Source: Psychromicrobium silvestre (GTDB lineage: Bacteria > Actinomycetota > Actinomycetes > Actinomycetales > Micrococcaceae). Taken from it: a stretch of DNA of 64,000 nt. Positions 46,467-53,956 of the stretch are shown here, piece after piece. Positions within the stretch are counted from its first letter, which is position 1, and every line of letters begins with the position of its first letter. The stretch is from positions 1,240,001 to 1,304,000 of the forward strand of contig NZ_JACBYQ010000002.1 in assembly GCF_013408295.1 (NCBI RefSeq), written 5' to 3'. The translations under genes and the position numbers were made by a program. The notes under the pieces were generated by a model. It searched no databases, had not been told where the DNA came from, and was given only the letters and a program-made list of their open reading frames with translations.

Positions 46467-47447
46467 ATGAGTGCAATTACCGCCCACGGCGAGAAGAAAC
46501 TGCTCTTGGCCTCCGGCCGCGCCCATCCGGAGCTGGCTCAGCAGATTGCGGCCGAACTGGGTACTGAGTTACTGCCCATCGACGCTTATGACTTTGCCAA
46601 CGGAGAGATCTACGTCCGTTCTGCGCAGAGCGTGCGTGGTACCGACGTTTTCGTTCTGCAAGCCCATCCGGCTCCGCTCAATCACTGGTTGATGGAGCAG
46701 CTCATTTTGATCGATTCACTCAAGCGCGCCTCGGCCAAGCGAATTACCGTGGTCTCGCCCTTCTACCCCTACGCGCGGCAGGACAAAAAGGGCCGCGGTC
46801 GGGAGCCGATTTCTGCCCGGCTGGTGGCCGATATGTACAAAACCGCCGGTGCCAATCGATTGCTCAGCGTGGATCTGCACACCGCCCAAATCCAGGGCTT
46901 CTTCGATGGCCCGGTGGATCACCTGATGGCCACTCCCTTATTGGCTGACTACATCCGCACCAAGGTCAACGTCGAAGAGATCACCGTGGTCTCCCCGGAC
47001 ACCGGTCGAGTCCGGGTAGCCGAGCAGTGGGCGGACCGCTTGGGTGGGGCACCGCTGGCCTTCGTGCACAAGAGCCGGGACCTGACCATGCCCAACCAGG
47101 CTGTTTCCAAGCAGGTGGTGGGCCAGATTGAGGGTCGCACCTGTGTGTTGATTGACGACATGATCGATACCGGCGGGACCATTGCCGGAGCCGTCAAGGT
47201 CCTCAAAGACGCCGGAGCCCGGGACGTCATCATCGCGGCAACGCATGCCGTCTTCTCCGATCCAGCCGCACAGCGACTGGCCGAATGCGGTGCTCGCGAG
47301 GTAGTGGTGACCAACACCTTGCCGATTCCGCCGGAGAAGCGTTTCCCCTCGCTCACCGTGCTCTCGATTGCACCGCTGATCGCCAACGCCATCCGGCAGG
47401 TTTTCGAGGACGGCTCCGTCACCTCCCTCTTCGACGGCCAAGCCTAG
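46467..47447 (+). CDS. prs: Ribose-phosphate pyrophosphokinase
   Basis: Makes PRPP from ribose-5-phosphate and ATP, feeding purines (PurK/PurE in this window), pyrimidines, His and Trp. 326 aa: FANGEIYVR, RITVVSPFYPYARQDKKGRGREPISARLVAD, DLHTAQIQGFFDGPVDHL, and the PRPP loop CVLIDDMIDTGGTIAGA. Starts two bases after the glmU stop; glmU-prs is a conserved pair. Confidence 0.97.
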   Translation: MSAITAHGEKKLLLASGRAHPELAQQIAAELGTELLPIDAYDFANGEIYVRSAQSVRGTDVFVLQAHPAPLNHWLMEQLILIDSLKRASAKRITVVSPFYPYARQDKKGRGREPISARLVADMYKTAGANRLLSVDLHTAQIQGFFDGPVDHLMATPLLADYIRTKVNVEEITVVSPDTGRVRVAEQWADRLGGAPLAFVHKSRDLTMPNQAVSKQVVGQIEGRTCVLIDDMIDTGGTIAGAVKVLKDAGARDVIIAATHAVFSDPAAQRLAECGAREVVVTNTLPIPPEKRFPSLTVLSIAPLIANAIRQVFEDGSVTSLFDGQA

Positions 47448-47472
47448 GGATTGGGGCGCTCCACTCTTTTCA

Positions 47473-47544
47473 CGCGAGTTCGCGCCTTGGTCTCGGATTC
47501 GCCTGTTAGTTCAGGCGAATTGGTGACTAGGACGCGAATTCGCG
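47473..47544. repeat. Symmetric double-stem palindromic element, copy 2
   Basis: Outer arms CGCGAGTTCGCG (47473-47484) and CGCGAATTCGCG (47533-47544), one G-T pair; inner arms ATTCGCCTG (47497-47505) and CAGGCGAAT (47512-47520) perfect, loop TTAGTT. Same architecture and core sequence as copy 1 (CGCGAGTTCGC, CTCGGATTCGCCT, AGGCGAAT, GACGCGAA). Lies 25 bp after prs and could act as its terminator. Confidence 0.8.
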
Positions 47545-47553
47545 CGGAAAAAC

Positions 47554-47563
47554 GGTGCTAAAC
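47554..47563 (+). promoter_or_regulatory. Candidate rplY promoter (extended -10)
   Basis: TGCTAAACT just after the palindromic element resembles an extended -10 box and would give a leader of about 105 nt before rplY. No clear -35, which would fall in the palindrome. Confidence 0.3.
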
Positions 47564-47618
47564 TTGGTCGGTACCTTGGCGAGGGAAGACCTTTGGTTTT
47601 CCGTGATCGACACGGTTC

Positions 47619-47676
47619 GAACTCCTTCCGAGGTTTCGACCCAGTCGTCCTTGCTCGAACAATCTAGAAGGAGTTC
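47619..47676 (+). promoter_or_regulatory. Ribosome-binding-site sequestering stem before rplY
   Basis: GAACTCCTTC (47619-47628) is a perfect 10-nt complement of GAAGGAGTTC (47667-47676), which contains the whole Shine-Dalgarno of rplY (start 47679). The loop between them is 38 nt. An upstream hairpin, GGAAGACC / GGTTTTCC (47584-47602), precedes it. The pairing would block translation unless opened, for example by a regulatory protein. The complementarity is seen; the control is inference. Confidence 0.6.
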
Positions 47677-47678
47677 TC

Positions 47679-48284
47679 ATGGCTGATATCAAGCTTGCCG
47701 CGCAACTGCGCACCGAATTCGGTAAGGGCGCCGCTCGTCGGGCCCGCCGCGCTAACCAGATCCCCGCCGTCATTTACGGCCACGGCGCTGAGCCGTTACA
47801 CATCGCGCTTCCGGAGCGGGAAACCACCCGTGCTGCCCGTGCCGCTAACGCACTGCTTACCCTCGACATTAACGGCGAGGAGCACCTGGCCCTGGTCAAG
47901 GACATCCAGCGTGATCCCGTACTGCAGATCATCGAGCACATCGACCTGCTGACCGTGCGCCGCGGCGAGAAGGTCACCGTCGATATCCCCGTCATCCTGA
48001 TTGGTGAGGTTGCCCCGGGCGCCGTCTCCAACCAGGAAGCCAATGTGGTCAGCGTTGAGGCCGAGGCTACTCACCTCCCCGCGCACCTGGAGGTCAGCAT
48101 CGAGGGCCGCGTGGCAGGCCAGCACCTGCACGCCTCCGATCTGGAACTGCCCAAGGGTGTTTCCTTGCTGACCGACGCCGAGACGTTGATCGTGAACATC
48201 TCCGAGCCGTCCGTTCAGGATCTGGGCGAGGAGAGCGAGGGTGCTGAGGCAGCTCCCGCCGCCGAAGCCCCTGCCGCCGAGTAA
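47679..48284 (+). CDS. rplY: 50S ribosomal protein L25, general stress protein Ctc type
   Basis: Binds 5S rRNA in the large subunit. 201 aa, the long CTC form: N-terminal L25 domain (LAAQLRTEFGKGAARRARRANQIPAVIYGHG), C-terminal TL5 beta domain (~95-180), and a short acidic Glu/Ala-rich tail. AGAAGGAG Shine-Dalgarno. Followed by pth, as in mycobacteria. Confidence 0.96.
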   Translation: MADIKLAAQLRTEFGKGAARRARRANQIPAVIYGHGAEPLHIALPERETTRAARAANALLTLDINGEEHLALVKDIQRDPVLQIIEHIDLLTVRRGEKVTVDIPVILIGEVAPGAVSNQEANVVSVEAEATHLPAHLEVSIEGRVAGQHLHASDLELPKGVSLLTDAETLIVNISEPSVQDLGEESEGAEAAPAAEAPAAE

Positions 48285-48303
48285 TTCCGGTCCTTCACGG
48301 TAG

Positions 48304-48897
48304 ATGAGCAATACCTGGCTAGTAGTCGGGCTCGGTAACCCCGGGCCCGACTACAGTCGTACCCGGCACAATATTGGCTTCCTGGTAGCCGACGAACTAG
48401 CCGGACGGATTGGCGCGAGCTTCCGCAGCCATAAATCCCGAGCCCTGCTCGCCGAAGGGCGGCTCACCCAGCGTGACTCGGAGGGCGAGCGGCCCAAACT
48501 GGTGCTGGCTAAACCCCAGACCTTTATGAACCTAAGCGGTGCACCCACGGCCGCGCTCGCTAAATTCTTCGGCATCCCGGCCGATCACACCATTGTGCTC
48601 CAAGATGAGATCGACCTGCCCTTCAACACCATCAAGCTCAAGCTTGGCGGCGGAGAGGGCGGCCACAACGGCTTGCGCGATATCAGCCGAACCCTGAGCA
48701 CCAAGGACTATTACCGGGTTCGGGTGGGAGTGGGCCGCCCCTCGCACGGCAGCGCCTCGGATCATGTCTTGAATGGTTTTTCCGCAGCGGAGAAGAAGGA
48801 ATTACCGTTCCTGATCCAGGATGCCGCGGACGCCGCCGAAACCCTTATCCTGACCGGTCTGCTGGAGGCACAGCAGAAGTTTCACGCCCCTAAATAG
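48304..48897 (+). CDS. pth: Peptidyl-tRNA hydrolase
   Basis: Releases tRNA from drop-off peptidyl-tRNA. 197 aa: LVVGLGNPGPDYSRTRHNIGFLVAD with catalytic His, KPQTFMNLSG, LQDEIDLPFNTIKLKLGGGEGGHNGLRDI, and RVRVGVGRPSHG. No Shine-Dalgarno; 19 bp after rplY and probably co-transcribed. Confidence 0.97.
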   Translation: MSNTWLVVGLGNPGPDYSRTRHNIGFLVADELAGRIGASFRSHKSRALLAEGRLTQRDSEGERPKLVLAKPQTFMNLSGAPTAALAKFFGIPADHTIVLQDEIDLPFNTIKLKLGGGEGGHNGLRDISRTLSTKDYYRVRVGVGRPSHGSASDHVLNGFSAAEKKELPFLIQDAADAAETLILTGLLEAQQKFHAPK

Positions 48898-48952
48898 GCT
48901 CGGAGGGCATTCCGGCCCGAAGCAATCGCGTGAAGCGTGGGAGAATTGTTAA

Positions 48953-50236
48953 GTGACTGATTCACCATTGACTGATATCGAAGTGCTACGCATTCGCAAT
49001 GACTTCCCGGTGCTGCATCAAGAGGTTAATGGCTCTCCCTTGATCTACCTGGATTCCGGCGCCACCTCGCAGAACCCGCTGAGCGTGATGGAAGCCGAGC
49101 AAGAATTCTACGAACAGCGCAACGCCGCCGTCCATCGCGGTGCGCACTGGCTCGCCGTGGAGGCGACCGAAGCTTATGAGTCCGCCCGCGCCGTCGTCGC
49201 CAGCTTTATTGGGGCGGAAGAAAACGAACTGGTCTGGACCTCCAATGCCACCGAGGCGCTCAACCTGCTGGCCTATTCCTTCTCTAATGCCAGCATTGGG
49301 GAGGTGAGCACGGAAGCCAAGCGGTTCGCGCTCGGCCCGGGTGATGAGCTTTTGGTGACCGAGATGGAGCACCACGCGAACCTTATCCCTTGGCAGGAAC
49401 TGGCCCGGAGGACCGGGGCCAGCCTGAAATTCGTGCCGATTACCGACGACGGCGAGCTGGACCTTGAGCGGGCCGCGGAACTGATCGGGCCGCGGACCAG
49501 AATTTTCGCCTTCTCTCACGCCTCGAACGTGCTGGGTACCATCAATCCTGTCCAGCAACTTGTCGAATTAGCCCATCGGGTTGGTGCCTTAGTGGTGTTG
49601 GACGCTTGCCAGTCGGTGCCGCACCTTCCGGTCGACGTAAAAGCCTTGGATGTTGATTTTGCGGTGTTTTCCGGGCATAAGATGCTGGCCCCTACCGGCA
49701 TCGGCGCGCTCTATGGCCGCGCCGAGCTGCTCAGCGCAATGCCTCCCTTCCTGACCGGCGGTTCGATGATCACCTCGGTCACGATGGAATCCGCCGGGTA
49801 CTTGCCGCCGCCGCAGCGCTTTGAGGCCGGCACCCAACGTATCTCGCAGGCGATTGCCTGGGCAGTTGCGGCCAATTATCTGAGCGAAACCGGCATGTCC
49901 CGGATTGCCGCTTGGGAAGCGCAGCTTGGGCAATTGCTGGTATCCGGTTTGGCGGAGATTCCCGGCGTCCGGGTACTCGGCCCGGCTCCCGGTGTGGAAC
50001 GGCTGGGTCTGGCGGCTTTTGATGTAGAGGGTGTGCACGCGCACGACGTCGGCCAGTTCCTGGATGACCGAGGCATCGCCGTGCGGGTTGGTCACCATTG
50101 CGCACAACCGCTGCATCGCAGGCTTGGGTTGACCGCAAGCACCCGGGCCAGTGGCTATCTATACACCACCACGGCTGAGGTTGAGGCCTTCCTGCAAGGG
50201 GTCTCCGAGGTCCGTGGCTACTTTGGACTGGGGTGA
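48953..50236 (+). CDS. sufS: SufS-type cysteine desulfurase
   Basis: PLP enzyme giving sulfur for Fe-S assembly (needed by WhiB here). 427 aa: YLDSGATSQNPLSV, AVHRGAHWLAVEAT, PLP lysine in VFSGHKMLAPTGIGALYG, and active-site Cys in RVGHHCAQPLHRRLG (~383). Group II (SufS) by the RxGHHC motif. GTG start; GAGAAT lies 6 nt upstream. SufU follows 7 bp downstream, so the two form a desulfurase-acceptor pair. Confidence 0.95.
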   Translation: MTDSPLTDIEVLRIRNDFPVLHQEVNGSPLIYLDSGATSQNPLSVMEAEQEFYEQRNAAVHRGAHWLAVEATEAYESARAVVASFIGAEENELVWTSNATEALNLLAYSFSNASIGEVSTEAKRFALGPGDELLVTEMEHHANLIPWQELARRTGASLKFVPITDDGELDLERAAELIGPRTRIFAFSHASNVLGTINPVQQLVELAHRVGALVVLDACQSVPHLPVDVKALDVDFAVFSGHKMLAPTGIGALYGRAELLSAMPPFLTGGSMITSVTMESAGYLPPPQRFEAGTQRISQAIAWAVAANYLSETGMSRIAAWEAQLGQLLVSGLAEIPGVRVLGPAPGVERLGLAAFDVEGVHAHDVGQFLDDRGIAVRVGHHCAQPLHRRLGLTASTRASGYLYTTTAEVEAFLQGVSEVRGYFGLG

Positions 50237-50243
50237 TGAATCG

Positions 50244-50696
50244 ATGAGTGGTTTGGACTCGTTGTATCAGAGCATCATCTTGGAACATTCGAAGGCCAGG
50301 CACGGCTCTCCGCTGGCTGAACCCCCAGGGAGTGACGGCGTCCGCAGTGCCTCTTCGCATCAGCTGAACCCGGTCTGTGGCGATGAGATCACCGTCCGGC
50401 TCGATCTTGAAGGGGATCGAGTCGAAGCGCTGAGTTGGGACGGTGCGGGCTGTGCTATCTCGATGGCCTCGGCTTCCGTGCTGAGCGATCTACTCAAAGG
50501 ACTGGATCGGGCAGAGGTCAGGGAACTGATCGATGAGTTCCGCACTATGATGCGATCCCGCGGCCAAATCGTCCCCGACGAGGAAGTGTTGGGTGAGGCC
50601 GCAGCCTTCGGTGGAGTCTCCCGTTATGCGGCTCGAGTAAAATGCGCTATGCTATGCTGGGTCGCCGCCGAGGACGCGCTGAATCAGCTGTCCTGA
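50244..50696 (+). CDS. sufU: SufU-type Fe-S assembly sulfurtransferase
   Basis: Zinc-bound acceptor that takes persulfide sulfur from SufS. 150 aa: LYQSIILEHSKARHG, first Cys-Asp in LNPVCGDEI, second Cys in WDGAGCAISMASAS, third in ARVKCAMLCW; the SufU-specific insertion between the second and third Cys is present. Start ATG 50244, just after sufS. The sufBCD genes are not in the window. Confidence 0.95.
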   Translation: MSGLDSLYQSIILEHSKARHGSPLAEPPGSDGVRSASSHQLNPVCGDEITVRLDLEGDRVEALSWDGAGCAISMASASVLSDLLKGLDRAEVRELIDEFRTMMRSRGQIVPDEEVLGEAAAFGGVSRYAARVKCAMLCWVAAEDALNQLS

Positions 50697-50791
50697 GCCG
50701 AGACTTTTGGGGCATTCCAGTAATGAATATTCGGTGTGAATCAGACGCGCCTTCGTCGTGAAATTCTCTTTCGCTGAAACGTTATTCATTA

Positions 50792-50820
50792 TTGACACGT
50801 TTGGGGACAAATATCATGTT
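50792..50820 (+). promoter_or_regulatory. Candidate promoter of the SipW-dependent export operon
   Basis: A consensus -35, TTGACA (50792-50797), is followed at 17 bp by CATGTT and at 14 bp by TATCAT; the first spacing is better. An inverted repeat CGCTA-ACCGA-TAGCG lies shortly downstream (50827-50841). The whole 197-bp gap after sufU is AT-rich compared with its flanks. Confidence 0.45.
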
Positions 50821-50892
50821 CTTCGCTAACCGATAGCGGTATCTTCAAAGAGATGCGCCGGGGGAGCAGAACACCATAAGGGGACAGGGAAA

Positions 50893-51462
50893 ATGAACAA
50901 AGTTGCAAAGGCCGGCGTCGCTGCCGGTATCGCAGGAATCCTTCTGCTCGGGGGCGCTGGCACTTACGCGCTCTGGCAGGATAGCAAGACCGTCGACGCT
51001 GGTACGGTGCAAACCGGCCAGCTCAAACTCAACCTGGGAGCCGCTGGAGTGTGGAAAGACGTTTCCACCGATGTTACCGGCGCTCCGACCATCGATCCGG
51101 CCACCTTCAAGCTGGTTCCCGGGGACACTATCGCCTTCACCCAGAATCTAACCATTCTGGCGAGCGGTAATAACCTCAAAGGCCAGCTGACCATTGATCA
51201 GTCCACTGTGCAGGCAGCCATTCCGGTAGCCTGGCAGCCCTACATCACCATCACCGTGGCCCCGGCGAACCTACCGGCCGGAATCACCAACACAGCCGGG
51301 GTGCTGAGCTTCAGCGCACCCGGAAGCTACACCTTTGACGTTGGCATCACGGTCGCCTTTGCCAAGGGCACCAATGCCTCGGGCACCGATGACGAGACGA
51401 TTGAGAATCAAAGCGCCAATCTGAACGGCCTTGCGCTCAAACTGGAACAAATCCGGCCTTAA
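50893..51462 (+). CDS. SipW-dependent exported protein (TasA/CamelyR-like), 1
   Basis: 189 aa. The N-terminus AGVAAGIAGILLLGGAGTYALWQDSKTVDAGTV fits the alternate SipW-type signal peptide: hydrophobic core, G-x-G-T-x-A-x-W, then a ...T..GTV.TGQL strand that starts the mature protein. The rest is a beta-rich, Cys-free domain of TasA-like type; TasA forms biofilm fibres in Bacillus. First gene of a six-gene run. ATG with GGGGACAGGGAAA upstream. Confidence 0.85.
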   Translation: MNKVAKAGVAAGIAGILLLGGAGTYALWQDSKTVDAGTVQTGQLKLNLGAAGVWKDVSTDVTGAPTIDPATFKLVPGDTIAFTQNLTILASGNNLKGQLTIDQSTVQAAIPVAWQPYITITVAPANLPAGITNTAGVLSFSAPGSYTFDVGITVAFAKGTNASGTDDETIENQSANLNGLALKLEQIRP

Positions 51463-51526
51463 TGCGGGTGTGATCTGGTAAATATCCACTAAGTCCGTCA
51501 AGGACTGAAGGAGAGTCTGGCAGTTC

Positions 51527-52105
51527 ATGCGCAGGAGGTTCATTTTCGCGTCCCTCGCGGTCGTGCTGGCCTTCGTCCTTTTGGGCGGGGCCGGTACGGC
51601 TGCTTTGTGGCGCTCGCAGACCTCCATTAACCCTGGCACCGTGACTACCGGAAACCTGGTATTACTCAACGGAGATTCCGGAAGCCAACTCAAGAACTAC
51701 CTCTTCGCGGCGCTCTCCGGGACCGCTATGTCGCCCGGGCAGTCGGCGCAGGCACCGCTGACCATCCGTAATGCGGGAACCACGAAATTCACCTACGGAC
51801 TGGTCGGGATCACCGGAAATCCGGGGGACGCAGCCTCGGTGGCCTTCCAATCCGCGCTGACCGTGAGCATTGTTGCGGTCGGCACGGCGGCTCAGTGTCC
51901 CGTTAACGGAACTGCTGCCACCGGCACCTCCTTGTACAGCGGACCGGTATCCTCCTCGGCGCAGTTCAGTGCGGTGCAAACCTTACTTCCGGCCACCACC
52001 GGTCTGCTCTGCTTGCGGGTCACTTTCAATGCTTCCGCTCCGCAAACTAGTGCGGCAGGGCAGCTCGCCCTGACCTTCAATTGGCGGGCGGATCAATTAC
52101 GATGA
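51527..52105 (+). CDS. SipW-dependent exported protein, 2
   Basis: 192 aa. Signal FVLLGGAGTAALWRSQTSINPGTVTTG is of the same kind as in the previous gene. The mature part is beta-type, with two Cys (one in AQCPVNG, one in LLCLRV) that could form a disulfide, so it differs from protein 1. Its stop overlaps the next ATG by 4 bp (ATGA). AAGGAGA is 14-20 nt before the ATG. Confidence 0.85.
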   Translation: MRRRFIFASLAVVLAFVLLGGAGTAALWRSQTSINPGTVTTGNLVLLNGDSGSQLKNYLFAALSGTAMSPGQSAQAPLTIRNAGTTKFTYGLVGITGNPGDAASVAFQSALTVSIVAVGTAAQCPVNGTAATGTSLYSGPVSSSAQFSAVQTLLPATTGLLCLRVTFNASAPQTSAAGQLALTFNWRADQLR

Positions 52106-52710
52106 GCCGCGTAGAGCTGAGTTCACCGACTCCCTTTCCGGCTCCAGCAGAGCCGCTAGCGGGCCGCAGATTTCGCAAGCCCAAGGGCTTGCTGTGGTGG
52201 TGCGCGCAGATCCTGTCGTGGCTGGTGCTTTTCCTCGCCCTGGCTTGGTTGCTGGCCGCGATTGGAATCCCCAGATTCGCCGGAGCTCAGGCCTACACCG
52301 TGCTCACCGGGTCAATGCAGCATCGATACCCACCGGGAACCCTAGTGGTGGTCAAAACGATCGACCCCAAGGACCTGGCAATTGGTGATGTGGTCACCTA
52401 TCAGTTGGAGTCGGGGAAACCCGAGGTGGTCACTCACCGGATTGTCGGCCTAAGTGCAACGACCGATGGGCAGCTGAGGTTTATCACCCAGGGGGATGCC
52501 AATAATGCGCCGGATGCCAAGAGCGTTCGTCCCGTGCAGATCAGGGGAAAACTTTGGTACGCCATTCCCTTGGCTGGGTATTTGAACAGCTCCATCAGCG
52601 GTGGGGCACATATCTGGTTACTCTGGATCGTCGTCGGGCTACTGCTCGGTTACGCCGCCTATATGCTGCTGAGCGCTTATCTGGGCCGGAAGCGCAAGGT
52701 GACCCCATGA
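52102..52710 (+). CDS. sipW: Signal peptidase I, SipW (ER-type)
   Basis: Membrane serine protease that cleaves SipW-type signals. 202 aa: N-terminal membrane helix (~29-55), catalytic Ser71 in VLTGSMQHRYPPGTLVVV, His112 in VVTHRIVG replacing the Lys of ordinary bacterial signal peptidases (the ER/archaeal type), QGDANNAPD acidic motif, and a second membrane helix (~160-183) with a basic end. Flanked by its presumed substrates. Overlaps both neighbours by 4 bp. Confidence 0.92.
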   Translation: MSRVELSSPTPFPAPAEPLAGRRFRKPKGLLWWCAQILSWLVLFLALAWLLAAIGIPRFAGAQAYTVLTGSMQHRYPPGTLVVVKTIDPKDLAIGDVVTYQLESGKPEVVTHRIVGLSATTDGQLRFITQGDANNAPDAKSVRPVQIRGKLWYAIPLAGYLNSSISGGAHIWLLWIVVGLLLGYAAYMLLSAYLGRKRKVTP

Positions 52711-53369
52711 AACTTTGGCGCCATTCTGTGCTGATGCTGGCTCTGATCCTGGGTGCTTCACTTTGCTTCGCCCCGGCGGCTCAGGCTGCTGGCGAGCTTG
52801 AATTGAGCCGCGACGGTAGCAGCTGGGGTCAATCGCTGCCGGGACCGCTCTTTGATTCCGCCCAGAAACTGGTACCCGGCAGCAGCATTAGTGCGGAGTT
52901 CTGGGTTCGCAATGGGGCGGCCTCGGCGGGCAAGCTCTCCGTTGAATTGAACGGCGCCCTCGGGGAGCTATTGCAGAGCGGTTTACTGGGGTTGAGCCTT
53001 ACTTCAAGCAGCGGCACCAGCTGGAACGCTTCTTCCGGGCAGAGTCCACGACTGCTAGTGGCACAGATAGCCCCCGGCAGCCGACAGAAATTGACCCTGC
53101 AAGCCAGCTTGGCTGCCGCTGCGGCCAATGACACTCAACTTCGAAAGGTCCCCGTGAGCCTCCAACTGATCCTGAGCGAATCGGTGGAATCGGGCGCCAC
53201 GGTACAGCCTGCGCTGCCTAATACCGGGGTGGTGCTGCTTCCGCTTTTCCTCGGTAGCGCGCTCGCTATCGGAGGCTATCTAGCAGTCTGGAGTGCACGA
53301 CGGCGGCAATCAACCGAGGCGGGTCTCTCGGCTCAGCAGGGATTCAGTGCGGGAGGTGGCTCGCAGTGA
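52707..53369 (+). CDS. LPxTG-like surface protein of the SipW operon
   Basis: 220 aa with an ordinary signal peptide (MKLWRHSVLMLALILGASLCFAPAAQAAG, cleavage after AQA), a ~145-residue extracellular beta domain, then a cell-wall sorting signal: LPNTG, hydrophobic helix VVLLPLFLGSALAIGGYLAVW and RRRQ. An extra ~25 residues after the positive charges is unusual for a sortase substrate, so simple membrane anchoring is possible. No sortase in the window. Overlaps both neighbours by 4 bp. Possible anchor for the TasA-like fibres; inference. Confidence 0.8.
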   Translation: MKLWRHSVLMLALILGASLCFAPAAQAAGELELSRDGSSWGQSLPGPLFDSAQKLVPGSSISAEFWVRNGAASAGKLSVELNGALGELLQSGLLGLSLTSSSGTSWNASSGQSPRLLVAQIAPGSRQKLTLQASLAAAAANDTQLRKVPVSLQLILSESVESGATVQPALPNTGVVLLPLFLGSALAIGGYLAVWSARRRQSTEAGLSAQQGFSAGGGSQ

Positions 53370-53956
53370 AGAACTTTGCCGCGCACACCACCTGGTTCAA
53401 GGTTCGGGTTCTGCTCTGTCTGGGCATGGTGCTGGGACTGGGGGCGGTGGGCACCCTGGCCGCTTGGCAGGACACCGCCACCACCACCTCAGGAACTTTC
53501 AGTGCCGGGACCATCGACTTGACCTTGCGGCAGGCTTCTTCCGGCACAGACGGTGCGGTTGGTGTGGGGCAGAGCTTTGCTTTCACCGACTTCACCGGCA
53601 GCGGGATGACTCCGATCAGCGCGGCCGTGGCGAAATCCCTGACGGTAAAAAATGGCGCCACCATTAAGTTCGGTTATCAAATCGCGGTGAGTGGTTCAGG
53701 CACCCTGGTGACCGATAGCACCGGCTTGGATATCAAAATCTTTGCGAGCGCAACGTGTGATCCCACCATGGTGAGCAACAGTGGTGCGATCTATTCGGGC
53801 AAGATCGGTGGTGCGGCGACCGCCTCGCGAACCCTGGTTCCGGCGGCGACTGACCCGCTCTGTGTTCTGGCCTGGCTGGATACTGCAGCCGCGAACACCC
53901 TGCAAGGTCAGAGCGGCACCATTACCCTCTCCTTTACCGCGACGCAGGTGCCCTAA
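53366..53956 (+). CDS. SipW-dependent exported protein, 3
   Basis: 196 aa. Signal VLGLGAVGTLAAWQDTATTTSGTFSAGTIDL, again with A-x-W-Q-D and a following S-G-T-F-S-A-G strand. Two Cys in the mature part (SATCDPTM and DPLCVLAW) parallel those of protein 2, pointing to a shared disulfide fold. GTG start overlapping the previous stop; one-base overlap (TAATG) with the next gene. Confidence 0.85.
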   Translation: MKNFAAHTTWFKVRVLLCLGMVLGLGAVGTLAAWQDTATTTSGTFSAGTIDLTLRQASSGTDGAVGVGQSFAFTDFTGSGMTPISAAVAKSLTVKNGATIKFGYQIAVSGSGTLVTDSTGLDIKIFASATCDPTMVSNSGAIYSGKIGGAATASRTLVPAATDPLCVLAWLDTAAANTLQGQSGTITLSFTATQVP

